Positions 20,106-28,430 of a stretch of DNA of 64,000 bases are shown one piece after another; position 1 is the stretch's first letter; each line of letters starts with the position of its first letter. The position numbers were made by a program, and so were the translations under genes. The stretch covers positions 3,596,001 through 3,660,000 of the forward strand of contig NZ_CP033972.1 in NCBI RefSeq assembly GCF_003855095.1, in the 5' to 3' direction. Source of the DNA: Gordonia insulae (lineage in GTDB: Bacteria; Actinomycetota; Actinomycetes; Mycobacteriales; Mycobacteriaceae). The notes beneath the pieces were generated by a model. That model was not told the DNA's origin and made no database searches. It saw only the letters and a list, made by a program, of their open reading frames with translations.

Positions 20106-21803
20106 TCAGAGACGACTCTCGAGGCGCGCCGACAAGCCCGCTTCCTGCAGGTCGAGGCGTTCCAGCATGGCGCGCACCGCCTCATCGTCGACCTTCCCGG
20201 CGTCCCGGTCGGCGACCAAGGCCTCCCGTTGCGCATGCAGCACCGCGCGGTAGAGGGTCGCGAACGCGTCGTTACGGGCCGTGTGGGCCTCCGGGTCCGG
20301 CATCTCCTCCGCGTCGCGGGACTGTCGCGCGACGGTGTCCTTGATGAACTCCACGGTCGCGGCATCCAGTTCTGCCGGCGGGCGGTCGACGAAGTCGGCG
20401 AACACCTGATCCGCGGCCGTGTGCACGATGGTCTCGGTCCGGGCCGTCTGATCGTGGTCGTACCGTTCCTCGTCCTCGTTGTGCAGGTTCAGCCGTGCGA
20501 TGAGCCACGGCAGTGTGGGTCCCTGGATCAGGATCGTCCCGACCGCGACCACGAAGGCGATCGCCTGGATCGCCGAACGCTCGGGGAACGGTTCGCCCGA
20601 CGCCATGGTCACCGGGATGCCGGAGGCAGCGGCGAGGGTGACCACGCCGCGCATCCCGGTCCAGGCGACCACCGTCGACTCCTGCCAGGTGAGTGGGCGA
20701 TGATCGATGCGGTCGGCAAATCGGCGCCATCGTCCGGGCGGACGGTCCTCCGCGGGAACGGGTCTCGTCGAGCGCCGAGGGTTGGCCGGCACCTCGACGT
20801 TGACCGCGCTGTCGATGCGCCGGCTCACCACGCCCCGGCCGAACATCGCGAAGACACAGATCGGCCGGATCGCCAGCACCACGACGAGCACCAGGACCGA
20901 GGCGGCGACGATGTGCAGCAACGACTCTCGGGCGTCGCGCAGGTCTTCGATGATGAACCGCATCTGCAGACCGATGTAGGCGAACACGAAGGCCTCGAGC
21001 AGGACGTCGACCGAGTTCCAGACATACCGTTCCTGGAGTCGCGTCTGGTAGCCGGCGTGGACCGATCCGGAGCCGACGACGAATCCGGCGATCACGACGG
21101 CCAGCACGCCCGACGCGTGGAGGTGCTCTGCCGCGAGGAAGGCGGCGAACGGCACGACGAAGCCCTGCACGGTCTCGAGGGCAGGGTTCTGCAGATGCCG
21201 ACGGATCCAGAGGGTGAGCATGCCGAGCACCGCACCGACGATCGGGCCGAGGATCGCGTTGTAGCCGAACAGCGCGAGCGGGTTGCCGATGAACGAGTGG
21301 GTGTCGGCGATCTGGGAGATGGCGATCGCGAACAGGGAGAGCGCTGCGGCGTCGTTGACCAGACTCTCACCGGTGAGGATGGTCATCAGCCGCTTCGGCA
21401 GGCCGAGTTTACGGCCGATGGCGACCGCGGTCACCGCGTCCGGCGGCGCGACGATCGCCCCGAGCAGCAGCGCGAGGATGAACGTGAACTCCGGGATGAC
21501 CAGTGACGCCACCCAGCCGACGGCGACGGCGGTGATCACCACCATCGCGACACCGAGGCCGAGGATCGGCTTCAGGTTCCGCAGAAAGTTCGGGAACGAG
21601 AAGCCCAGGGCCGCCGAGTACAGCAGTGGCGGCAGGACAACGGTCAGCAGGATGTGCGAATCGAGTTCGACTCGCGGCATACCGGGGATGAACGACACCG
21701 CGAGCGCGATCACGACGATGATCAGCGCGGGTTGCATCCCCCGGCGGTCGGCGACGGCGGTCACGATGATGGCACCGACGAGTACCAGGATGAGCAGTTC
21801 CAT
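20106..21803 (-). CDS. Na+/H+ antiporter, CPA1/NhaP type
   Basis: The 565-aa integral membrane exchanger has about 12 hydrophobic segments in the first 400 residues and a soluble cytoplasmic tail of about 150 residues. The ion-binding region GAIVAPPDAVTAVAIGRKLGLP and the helix GESLVNDAAALSLF (Asn-Asp motif) are the CPA1 hallmarks. It would exchange Na+ or K+ for H+ to control pH and salt. The C-terminal tail is rich in charged helices and is probably regulatory. The ATG at 21803 lies 69 bases after the aquaporin gene on the same strand, across a strong hairpin. Confidence 0.92.
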   Translation of the reverse strand: MELLILVLVGAIIVTAVADRRGMQPALIIVVIALAVSFIPGMPRVELDSHILLTVVLPPLLYSAALGFSFPNFLRNLKPILGLGVAMVVITAVAVGWVASLVIPEFTFILALLLGAIVAPPDAVTAVAIGRKLGLPKRLMTILTGESLVNDAAALSLFAIAISQIADTHSFIGNPLALFGYNAILGPIVGAVLGMLTLWIRRHLQNPALETVQGFVVPFAAFLAAEHLHASGVLAVVIAGFVVGSGSVHAGYQTRLQERYVWNSVDVLLEAFVFAYIGLQMRFIIEDLRDARESLLHIVAASVLVLVVVLAIRPICVFAMFGRGVVSRRIDSAVNVEVPANPRRSTRPVPAEDRPPGRWRRFADRIDHRPLTWQESTVVAWTGMRGVVTLAAASGIPVTMASGEPFPERSAIQAIAFVVAVGTILIQGPTLPWLIARLNLHNEDEERYDHDQTARTETIVHTAADQVFADFVDRPPAELDAATVEFIKDTVARQSRDAEEMPDPEAHTARNDAFATLYRAVLHAQREALVADRDAGKVDDEAVRAMLERLDLQEAGLSARLESRL

Positions 21804-21829
21804 GCCGGGATTGTCCCAGGCAGTGGCGA

Positions 21830-21861
21830 TTTCCGCTGACCGCCACAGCGGTCAGCGGAAA
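21830..21861. terminator. Perfect hairpin after aqpZ (probable terminator)
   Basis: A perfect 14-bp inverted repeat, TTTCCGCTGACCGC with GCGGTCAGCGGAAA around the loop CACA, starts 10 bases beyond the aqpZ stop on the minus strand. No run of T follows, so it would be a tail-less terminator or an mRNA-stabilising stem. Confidence 0.6.
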
Positions 21862-21871
21862 CGGATCGACG

Positions 21872-22672
21872 TCATGCCTCCACAGAATCCGAGCGGGAGG
21901 CGGGCGTTGCCGGGGCCGACTTGGCGCCCAGGACGAACTTCCCGTTCTCGAACAGCAACGGGTAGAGCACCCCGCCGATGAGACCGCCGAGAAGTGGTGC
22001 GACCCAGAACACCCACAGCTGTCCCGGCGCACCGTTCCCGTTGAAGAAGGCGACAGCGGTCGACCGTGCAGGGTTCACCGACGTGTTGCTGATCGGGATC
22101 GAGATGAGGTGGATCAAGGTCAGCGTGAGGCCGATGGCCAACGGCCCGAAACCCTTGTTGGATCGCTCCTCGGTGGCGCCGAGGATCACGATCAGGAAGA
22201 ACGCGGTGAGCAGGACCTCGGCGATGATCACCGCGGCCAGCGAGTAGTTGCCGGGCGAGTGTTCGCCGTAGCCGTTCGCGGCCATGTTTCCCTCGGCGAC
22301 GAAACCTGGTTTGCCCTTGGCGATCACGAGAAGGATCAGGCCCGCCAGGAGCCCACCGACGACCTGGGAGATCCAGTAACCGGGCAGTTCCTTCCATGAC
22401 AGACGGCCGCCGACGGCAGCGCCCAGGGTGATCGCCGGATTGAAGTGCGCCCCCGAGATGTGGCCGACAGCGTAGGCCATGGTGACCACGGTGAGGCCGA
22501 ATGCGAGTGCCACACCGAGGAATCCGATACCTACCTGGAACGTGTTCTGCCCGTCGTCGGACTGGGCGATCTGCTTGGCCGCGAAAATCGCACTGCCGCA
22601 ACCTCCGAACACCAGCCAGAAGGTGCCGAAGAACTCGGCGGCGAGTTTCGCCGCGGTGGATGGAGATGCCAT
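21872..22672 (-). CDS. aqpZ: Aquaporin Z-type water channel
   Basis: The 266-aa MIP channel has six transmembrane helices and two half-helices. Both NPA boxes are intact: [14 protein letters not shown] in the first half and [15 protein letters not shown] in the second. The signature SGAHFNPA and the histidine and arginine around the filter point to a water-selective channel and not to a glycerol facilitator. The start ATG at 22672 ([19 protein letters not shown]) follows AAAGGAA; upstream in-frame sequence is the intergenic region. It is divergent from the symporter gene at 22820. Confidence 0.95.
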   Translation of the reverse strand: MASPSTAAKLAAEFFGTFWLVFGGCGSAIFAAKQIAQSDDGQNTFQVGIGFLGVALAFGLTVVTMAYAVGHISGAHFNPAITLGAAVGGRLSWKELPGYWISQVVGGLLAGLILLVIAKGKPGFVAEGNMAANGYGEHSPGNYSLAAVIIAEVLLTAFFLIVILGATEERSNKGFGPLAIGLTLTLIHLISIPISNTSVNPARSTAVAFFNGNGAPGQLWVFWVAPLLGGLIGGVLYPLLFENGKFVLGAKSAPATPASRSDSVEA

Positions 22673-22819
22673 GGAAGTTCCTTTCGTTCGATGCACAAAG
22701 GAATCCCCCGCGACACTACGGTAACCAAAATTATCTGAAGTGCGGTGAATTCTGTGAAAAATCCGCACAGCGATCAGAATGTCCTGACACGCGATTCACG
22801 CGGCGACGAAAGGGCCCCG

Positions 22820-23683
22820 ATGGAATCCTCGTTCGTCAGCGTCGGTCTACCGGTCGCGCTGGCCGTGGTCATGTTCGGCCTCGGGCTCTCGCTCTCGGTC
22901 GCCGACTTCCGGCGTGTGGTGGCGACGCCGCGCGCAACGGTGATCATCCTCGGATGCCAGATGCTGCTGCTCCCCGCGGTCGCATTCGGACTGGCGATCG
23001 TGTTCGACCTGGAACCATTGCTCGCCGTCGGCCTGATGACCCTCGCGGCGTCCCCGGGTGGGTCGATGGCCAGCCTGATGAGTCATCTCTTCCGCGGCGA
23101 CGTCGCGCTCAACATCACCCTGACCGCGGTTAACTCTGTGCTCGCTCTGATCACCCTGCCGATCGTGGTGAATCTGTCGCTGGCGTACTTCACCGACGCG
23201 TCGGACAACATCGGTGCGCAACCGGGGAAGCTGTTGCAGGTGTTCGCGGTGGTCCTCATCCCGGTCGCACTGGGCATGCTGGTCCGGGCACGTGCCGAGG
23301 GGGTCGCGACGCGCGCCGACCGGCCGGTTCGGATCGCATCGGTGGTGCTGGTCGTCGTCGTACTGCTCGGCACGCTGCTCAGCGAGGACCGCGTGATGGA
23401 TTTCCTCGTGAAGGCCGGCGCGGTGACGTCGGTGTTCTGCGTGGTGTCCCTGGGTCTGGGCTATCTCATCCCGCGGCTCGCGGGTCTGGGACAGGCCCAG
23501 TCGATCGCCGGCGGCTTCGAGATCGGGCTGCACAATGCGACGTTGGCGCTCGCGGTCACCCTGACGGTGCTCGACAGCACTGAGATGTCGGTGGCGCCCG
23601 CGGTGTACGGCATCGCGATGTTCCCGTTGGCGGGGGCGTTCGGTGTGGTGGTCTCGCGGCTCGGGCGGGTGGGTGCCCGGTGA
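22820..23683 (+). CDS. Bile acid:sodium symporter family (BASS) transporter
   Basis: The 287-aa membrane protein has nine to ten predicted helices. Family landmarks are VMFGLGLSLSVADF at the N-terminus, AASPGGSMASLMSHLFRGDVALNITLTAVNSVLALITLP in the centre (crossover sodium-site region) and GGFEIGLHNATLALAV near the C-terminus. Members move organic acids, 2-oxoacids or bile-salt-like anions with Na+. The substrate here is unknown. The ATG at 22820 follows GAAAGGG. It is divergent from aqpZ across 147 bases. Confidence 0.9.
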   Translation: MESSFVSVGLPVALAVVMFGLGLSLSVADFRRVVATPRATVIILGCQMLLLPAVAFGLAIVFDLEPLLAVGLMTLAASPGGSMASLMSHLFRGDVALNITLTAVNSVLALITLPIVVNLSLAYFTDASDNIGAQPGKLLQVFAVVLIPVALGMLVRARAEGVATRADRPVRIASVVLVVVVLLGTLLSEDRVMDFLVKAGAVTSVFCVVSLGLGYLIPRLAGLGQAQSIAGGFEIGLHNATLALAVTLTVLDSTEMSVAPAVYGIAMFPLAGAFGVVVSRLGRVGAR

Positions 23684-23692
23684 ATCATCCCG

Positions 23693-23763
23693 GTTCTGGC
23701 CGCAGCTTCGGATTCCGGCACGGAGCAGGAACTGCGGCCAGACACCGGAACTGAAGCCAGAAC
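23693..23763. repeat. Nested inverted-repeat element between the symporter and tRNA-Arg
   Basis: Outer arms GTTCTGGC and GCCAGAAC pair, followed by TTC/GAA and TTCCGG/CCGGAA. The bulged segment CTGGCCGCAG also pairs with CTGCGGCCAG inside the element. The unit CTGGC(C/T)(G/T)CAGTTCC is effectively present three times. It may be a terminator for the symporter gene or a small mobile-like repeat. Confidence 0.4.
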
Positions 23764-23766
23764 GAG

Positions 23767-23803
23767 AAACCCCCGCCATCCGACGTGGTCGGTTGGCGGG
23801 GGT
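23767..23803 (-). terminator. Intrinsic terminator of tRNA-Arg(ACG)
   Basis: A 16-bp stem with one mismatch (23769-23784 with 23788-23803) has a GTG loop and is followed on the minus strand by TTTCTCG. It lies 9 bases beyond the tRNA 3' end. Confidence 0.75.
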
Positions 23804-23812
23804 CTCGTGCGG

Positions 23813-23885
23813 TGCGCCCGTAGGGATTCGAACCCCAAACCTTCTGATCCGTAGTCAGATGCTCTATCCGTTGAGCTACGGGCGC
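23813..23885 (-). tRNA. tRNA-Arg (anticodon ACG)
   Basis: The 73-base cloverleaf has acceptor stem GCGCCCG/CGGGCGC with an A discriminator, anticodon stem TCTGA/TCAGA, loop CT-ACG-GA and T-loop GGTTCGAATCC. A34 is the TadA substrate, and tadA is in this window. CCA is not encoded. Confidence 0.96.
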
Positions 23886-23921
23886 GTGCTATTCAGTTGT
23901 GCCCCGCTGTGGGCGGGTCGG

Positions 23922-24010
23922 CGGAGGCGAGAGGATTTGAACCTCCGGTCCCGTTTTAGCGAGACAACTCATTAGCAGTGAGTCCCATTCGGCCGCTCTG
24001 GCACGCCTCC
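23922..24010 (-). tRNA. tRNA-Ser (anticodon GCT)
   Basis: The 89-base serine tRNA has acceptor stem GGAGGCG/CGCCTCC, anticodon loop CT-GCT-AA, a long variable arm and T-loop GGTTCAAATCC. It lies 36 bases upstream of tRNA-Arg on the same strand, so the two are probably processed from one transcript. Confidence 0.95.
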
Positions 24011-24119
24011 TAGCGGAGTCCTTTCGAACTGCCGAAGCGAAAGATTACACACGTCTGCGCACGCGAAGCAAACCAGCACCGTTTTGGCCGTTGGCCGGGC
24101 CCGGACCTACATTTGTCGG

Positions 24120-25184
24120 GTGACCCTGCGCATCCGCCCAGACCTCGACGACCTGCCCGTCTACGTGCCCGGCAAGACGTTTCCGGGCGCGGTGAAGCTG
24201 GCGAGCAACGAGGTGACCGAGGGCCCGTTGCCGAGCGTTCTGGAGGCGATCACCGCCGCGGCCGGGTCGGCCAACCGCTATCCCGACAACGGCATGGTGG
24301 AGCTCACCGCGGCGCTGTCGAAGAAGCTGGGCGTCACCGAGGACGAGATCCAGGTCGGCTGCGGTTCGGTGATCCTCTGCCAGAACCTGATCACCATCAC
24401 CAGCGGCCCCGGCGACGAGGTGCTGTTCGGCTGGCGGTCGTTCGAGACGTATCCGCTCGCGACCCGGGTGACCGGCGCGACGCCGGTACAGATCCCACTG
24501 ACCCCCGACCTCACCTACGACCTTCCGGCGATGGCCGCGGCGATCACCGAGCGCACGCGCCTGATCTTCGTCTGCAACCCGAACAACCCGACCGGCACGG
24601 TCGTCGAGGCCGACGCGCTTCGCGAGTTCCTCCGGGCGGTGCCGTCCGACGTCATCGTGGCCCTCGACGAGGCCTACTTCGAGTACCTGCGCCTGGGCCC
24701 GACGCAGGCCTACGACGCGGTCGAGCTGCACCGCGAGTTCCGCAACCTCGTCGTCCTGCGGACCTTCTCCAAGGCCTACGGCCTCGCCGGGCTGCGGGTG
24801 GGCTACGCGCTCGGCGATCCCGAGGTCATCACCGCCCTCGGCAAGGTGCATGTGCCGTTCTCGGTGAACAGCCTCGCCCAGCACGCCGCGGTGGCATGCC
24901 TCGACGCCGAGGACGAGCTGCTGGCCCGGACCGAGGCCGTCGTCGCCGAACGCATCCGGGTGACGCATCGGCTCCGCGAGCTCGGCTATCGCGTGCCGGA
25001 TTCGCAGGCCAACTTCGTCTGGCTCGACCTGGGCGACGCGACCGTCGACTTCGCGCGGGACTGCGTGGCGGCCGGTGTGGTGGTCCGGCCGTTCGCCGGT
25101 GACGGCGCGCGGGTCACGGTCACCAACCCGGCCGAGGACGACGCGTTCCTCCGCTTCGCCGAGCAGTGGAGTGGGCGCGCCTGA
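24120..25184 (+). CDS. pat: Histidinol-phosphate/aromatic aminotransferase family (Pat-like)
   Basis: The 354-aa PLP enzyme of aminotransferase class I/II, HisC branch, shows IFVCNPNNPTGT (residues 149-160), the D-E-A-Y-F-E motif at 183-188 and the PLP lysine K218 in TFSKAYGLAGLRVGY. In mycobacteria the second HisC-like gene (Rv3772) encodes an aromatic (phenylpyruvate) aminotransferase, and this gene lies in a comparable neighbourhood, so Pat is preferred over HisC. The his operon is not present here. The GTG at 24120 gives MTLRIRPDLDDLP. No close Shine-Dalgarno is visible, so it may be leaderless. Confidence 0.82.
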   Translation: MTLRIRPDLDDLPVYVPGKTFPGAVKLASNEVTEGPLPSVLEAITAAAGSANRYPDNGMVELTAALSKKLGVTEDEIQVGCGSVILCQNLITITSGPGDEVLFGWRSFETYPLATRVTGATPVQIPLTPDLTYDLPAMAAAITERTRLIFVCNPNNPTGTVVEADALREFLRAVPSDVIVALDEAYFEYLRLGPTQAYDAVELHREFRNLVVLRTFSKAYGLAGLRVGYALGDPEVITALGKVHVPFSVNSLAQHAAVACLDAEDELLARTEAVVAERIRVTHRLRELGYRVPDSQANFVWLDLGDATVDFARDCVAAGVVVRPFAGDGARVTVTNPAEDDAFLRFAEQWSGRA

Positions 25185-25200
25185 CGAGCGCCGCGCCCGT

Positions 25201-26181
25201 CTACAGGTCGCGTGAGATGGTCGGCCAGGCCGCCGGGAGATCCTGTTCCCAGTAGACCCAGTTGTGGGTCCCGATGAGGCGGAAGCCCTCGGTGAACGGG
25301 ACGTTGTTGGCCCGCAGGGTCGCGGCGAACTCCAGCGAACAACGCCAGGCCCCGACCTCCAATGCCGACGCTGCCGCGGTCACGGCCGGACGCGGACCGT
25401 CCTTGGGGTCGTAGGGTGCGGTGAGGTCGAGGGGACCGACCGCCCCGGAGCCGGCGGCGAGGTAGATGTTCTTGCCGCGCAGCCTGTCGAGGTACCGGCT
25501 CGGATCGTGGGCATTCCAGTTGGCGGACCCGAACGGGCCCCACATGTTGGTGGCGTCGCCGCCGCTCTTGGCGACCGTGGTGCGCACGTAGCTCTCGTTG
25601 ACCGGGCCGGACACCGGCGGGCACCCGCTCAGCGACGCGATCCCGGAGTACAGGTCGGGGTGCCGTGCCGCGAGCGCGAACGCCGACTGGCCACCCATCG
25701 AGAGGCCCACCACCGCATTGCGGCCGGTTCCGTCGAACCGGTCATCGACCAGCGGCGGCAGCTCCCTCGTGAGGAACGTCTCCCACTGCGGCTTGCCGAT
25801 CTTCGGATCGCGCCGGGTCCAGTTCGTGTAGAAGCTGCCCGCGCCACCGGTCGGCAACACCACGTTGACGTTCTTGTCGGCGAAGAACTTTCCCGCCTTG
25901 CCTTTGGTGATCCAGTCGCTGACGTCTTCACCGGCGTCGGCGCCGTCGAGGAGATACACCGTCGATCGAGGTCCGCTGCTGTTGCGCGGGGTGAGGACGG
26001 AGACCTTGACCTTGCCACCCATCGACGGCGAGTTGACCCAGACGTCGGTTCGTTCCGGGCTCAGCCGAGCGGTCTTCGAGATCTTGGCGACCTTGGTGTC
26101 GGCGTGCGCCACCGTGGGCGCTCCCATCAGCGCGATCATCAGCGCGGCGACCACCGCCGCCCATCGACTCGAGTTCCGCAT
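25201..26181 (-). CDS. Secreted esterase, antigen 85/mycolyltransferase type
   Basis: The 326-aa alpha/beta hydrolase of the esterase D/Ag85 family (PF00756) starts with a Sec signal peptide (MRNSSRWAAVVAALMIALMG, cleavage after AHA). The nucleophile S161 lies in VVGLSMGGQSA. The motif PSMGGKVKVSVLTP at residues 52-65 matches the family opening. The C-terminal G-T-H-N-W supplies the catalytic histidine. Ag85 proteins transfer mycolic acids to trehalose and arabinogalactan in the cell envelope, so this is a probable mycolyltransferase or a close esterase. The ATG at 26181 follows AGGGAGAAC. A paralogue lies at 32475-33488. Confidence 0.87.
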   Translation of the reverse strand: MRNSSRWAAVVAALMIALMGAPTVAHADTKVAKISKTARLSPERTDVWVNSPSMGGKVKVSVLTPRNSSGPRSTVYLLDGADAGEDVSDWITKGKAGKFFADKNVNVVLPTGGAGSFYTNWTRRDPKIGKPQWETFLTRELPPLVDDRFDGTGRNAVVGLSMGGQSAFALAARHPDLYSGIASLSGCPPVSGPVNESYVRTTVAKSGGDATNMWGPFGSANWNAHDPSRYLDRLRGKNIYLAAGSGAVGPLDLTAPYDPKDGPRPAVTAAASALEVGAWRCSLEFAATLRANNVPFTEGFRLIGTHNWVYWEQDLPAAWPTISRDL

Positions 26182-26375
26182 GTTCTCCCTCACTGCGCAC
26201 GCCCGCGACTGCACCCGAACGCCGGTCTCGGCGTCGGTATCGGCATCGGACACGCGGCATCCCCCCGGCGCCGCCTCCCCTGACAGGATACTGATCGGTA
26301 ATCGCCTTGCGGAACCCCGACGAGGCCATTCGTGCGTACATCCGGCAACAGTTCGGCGACATTCTCGAGAGGCGG

Positions 26376-26969
26376 ATGCAGATGACACCGGTGGAGACAA
26401 CCCGCGACACACCCGAAGACGCAGGTCACGGCGGTCTCGGCCCGGGCGGCTTCGCGTACGTCGCGCATGTCCCGGTCCGCTGGTCGGACATGGACGCCTT
26501 CGGCCACATCAATCATGCGCGCATGGTCACGTTGATGGAGGAGGCTCGGGTGGCGTGGCTGCTCTCGACCGGCGCCGGGAGCGAAGCGAGCGGGCCGAAT
26601 GTCACTGGCGCCGGGAGCGAAGCGAGCGGGCCGAATCAGACCGGCGCCGGGAGCGAAGCGAGCGGGCCGAATTCGCCCGGCGCCGGGTATGCGCCGTTGA
26701 TCAAGAGCGCGATGATCGTGCACGTCGAGATCCGCTACCAGCGACAGCTGCGCCACGACGACTCGCCGCTGCAGGTGGGCATGTGGATCAAGGGCAACCG
26801 GTCGGTCGACTTCACCATCGGCTACGAGGTCCGCGCCCGCGACGACGCGCCCGGCACGAAACCGGCGTGCGTCGCGAGCACACAGATGGCCGTCGTGGAC
26901 ATCGAGGCGCACACGCTGCGTCGGCTCACCGCGACGGAGAAGGAGTACCTCCGGGCGTGGTCGCGATGA
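26376..26969 (+). CDS. Hotdog-fold acyl-CoA thioesterase with in-frame repeat insertion
   Basis: The 197-aa 4-HBT/YbgC-type thioesterase contains the active-site segment VRWSDMDAFGHINHARMV, whose D-x-x-G-H-x-N is the catalytic motif. Downstream are the strand IRYQRQLRHDDSPLQV and a typical C-terminal R-R-L-T-A-T-E. Between the first helix and the next strands lie three copies of TGAGSEASGPN, encoded by a 36-base tandem repeat (26571-26687). The insertion is in frame and should form a flexible loop. The start is uncertain: ATG 26376, ATG 26382 or an upstream TTG at 26307. Confidence 0.8.
   Translation: MQMTPVETTRDTPEDAGHGGLGPGGFAYVAHVPVRWSDMDAFGHINHARMVTLMEEARVAWLLSTGAGSEASGPNVTGAGSEASGPNQTGAGSEASGPNSPGAGYAPLIKSAMIVHVEIRYQRQLRHDDSPLQVGMWIKGNRSVDFTIGYEVRARDDAPGTKPACVASTQMAVVDIEAHTLRRLTATEKEYLRAWSR
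26571..26687 (+). repeat. 36-base tandem repeat (3.25 copies) inside the thioesterase gene
   Basis: The 30-base unit GGCGCCGGGAGCGAAGCGAG-CGGGCCGAAT occurs identically at 26571-26600, 26607-26636 and 26643-26672, with 6-base spacers that differ (GTCACT, CAGACC, TCGCCC). A fourth, truncated unit GGCGCCGGG lies at 26679-26687. The reading frame is kept because the period is 36. The unit is the inverse of the repeat at 28331-28430. Confidence 0.9.
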
Positions 26970-26980
26970 GATATGCGGGG

Positions 26981-28222
26981 TCAGGACGGCTCGTACCGCG
27001 CCGGCAGCTCCCGCGGCACGGCCGGTGAGATGCGGGCGATGTTGCCCTGCAATACATCCCGATAGATTCGTAGCTGATCCTCGCCGCTGCGCACCTGTTC
27101 GGTGAGTCGCTTCGCATTGTCGACGGAGATCTCCCGATCTCCCGATCGGGCAATGAGCGCATCGATGCGGTCGTCGATGGTGGTGGCGCGGTTGTACTCG
27201 GCCAAGACCCGCAACTCGATGGCGGCCGACTCGACGACCGCGGCGACCTCACCGAGCGCCTGTACCCGATCGAGCAACTCCGTCCACACGGGTCGCAGCG
27301 TGGTCTCGCGGCGGTCGATGTGCTCGGCGAAGGACTGATCGAATCCGCCGTTGCGTTTCGCCCGGTCGAGATCGATACGCACCGCCCGCAGCGCGATCAC
27401 GTCGGCCGCGATCTCCGCGAGCTCGGCGTGCAGGTTGACCTGGGTGCGCTGGATCTCGAAGTGATCCGACAACCACGCCGGGTTACGCACGATCCGGTCG
27501 TAGAAATGAGCGGCGACGAACAGCAACGTCTCGTATCCGTCGACGAAGGCAGCCGTTCCGGGCGTACCGACCGGCGCGGTGGGCGCGTCGCCACGCTCGG
27601 GCACCAGGATCTGGCTCGCCCACTCACCCGCCTGCGCGTGACCCGACTTCGCGGCGACCTGGCCGACCACCCCGGCCAGACGATCGAAGGCCGCGGTGCC
27701 TGCGCGGCGCATGTACCCAGTGGTGTTCACGTTCGGTGTCGGGGTGCACATGAGCCCCGCGAACAGGCGCTCACGTTCCTCGATCTCGAGATAGACGTTC
27801 TCGCGGCGCTCGCGCCGGATGGCGCGGGTCCCGCCCGCGAACACACCCTTCGCCGTGACGAGGGTCTTGCGGGCGTCGTCGCGGCGCCGGTACAGCCCGT
27901 TCAGCCGGTTGCGCATCACCGCGGCGACCACACTCGGCATCATCGGATTGCCCAGCTGATGTTCGGTCTGCCCGATGGCGCGATGCAGACGCCGGAGGTC
28001 GCCGAATCCGCCGGGCAACACCGGCACCGGCAGGCCCGTCGAGATGCGACGCACCAGGATCGAGCGACCGCCGGGCGTCAGGAAGCCGGCCGCGACGAGC
28101 ACGGCCGCAGTGTCGGAGAGTTCGGGTCGTTCACCCGGCAGGCGCGACTGATCGCACCACGACCGGATCTCGTCACTGGTGGTGACGCCGGTCGGAAGCC
28201 CTGGACGCCGGATATCGGCCAT
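26981..28222 (-). CDS. Conserved hypothetical protein, 413 aa, helical
   Basis: I do not recognise a family. The protein has no signal peptide and no membrane segment. The N-terminal 90 residues look like a small alpha/beta region (LVAAGFLTPGGRSILVRRI). The middle is Arg-rich and helical (YRRRDDARKTLV, RRERRENVYLEIEERERL). The C-terminal 150 residues are long charged helices (AELAEIAADVIALRAVRIDLDRAKR; LRVLAEYNRATTIDDRIDALIA) that suggest coiled coil. It lies between a thioesterase (convergent) and repeat-rich DNA, and no neighbour points to a role. Confidence 0.6.
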   Translation of the reverse strand: MADIRRPGLPTGVTTSDEIRSWCDQSRLPGERPELSDTAAVLVAAGFLTPGGRSILVRRISTGLPVPVLPGGFGDLRRLHRAIGQTEHQLGNPMMPSVVAAVMRNRLNGLYRRRDDARKTLVTAKGVFAGGTRAIRRERRENVYLEIEERERLFAGLMCTPTPNVNTTGYMRRAGTAAFDRLAGVVGQVAAKSGHAQAGEWASQILVPERGDAPTAPVGTPGTAAFVDGYETLLFVAAHFYDRIVRNPAWLSDHFEIQRTQVNLHAELAEIAADVIALRAVRIDLDRAKRNGGFDQSFAEHIDRRETTLRPVWTELLDRVQALGEVAAVVESAAIELRVLAEYNRATTIDDRIDALIARSGDREISVDNAKRLTEQVRSGEDQLRIYRDVLQGNIARISPAVPRELPARYEPS

Positions 28223-28330
28223 CGGATAACCCTCGATTCCCCTGCCCGGACCTGCGGGAGGACACCTTCGATGCTACCTGCGCCCGCCGACCGCCCCGGG
28301 GTTCCGAGGACGCCGCTGCTTCATCTTCAT

Positions 28331-28430
28331 CAGGCCCGCTCGCTCCGCTCCCGGCGCCAGCACATCAGGCCCGCTCGCTCCGCTCCCGGCGCCAGCACAT
28401 CAGGCCCGCTCGCTCCGCTCCCGGCGCCAG
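28331..28430 (-). repeat. 35-base tandem repeat (3 copies) at the 3' end of the acyltransferase gene
   Basis: The 30-base units at 28331-28360, 28366-28395 and 28401-28430 are separated by CACAT. On the minus strand the unit carries GGGAGCGGAGCGAGCGGGCC followed by TGA. The unit nearest the gene encodes the last residues WRRERSERA and the stop codon of the acyltransferase; the other two lie beyond the stop. Each differs from the thioesterase repeat mainly at one central base. Confidence 0.9.

Noticed and set aside
24120..25184. Assignment as HisC of the histidine operon
   Set aside because: No other his genes are nearby, and the neighbourhood resembles that of the second, aromatic-type aminotransferase in mycobacteria.
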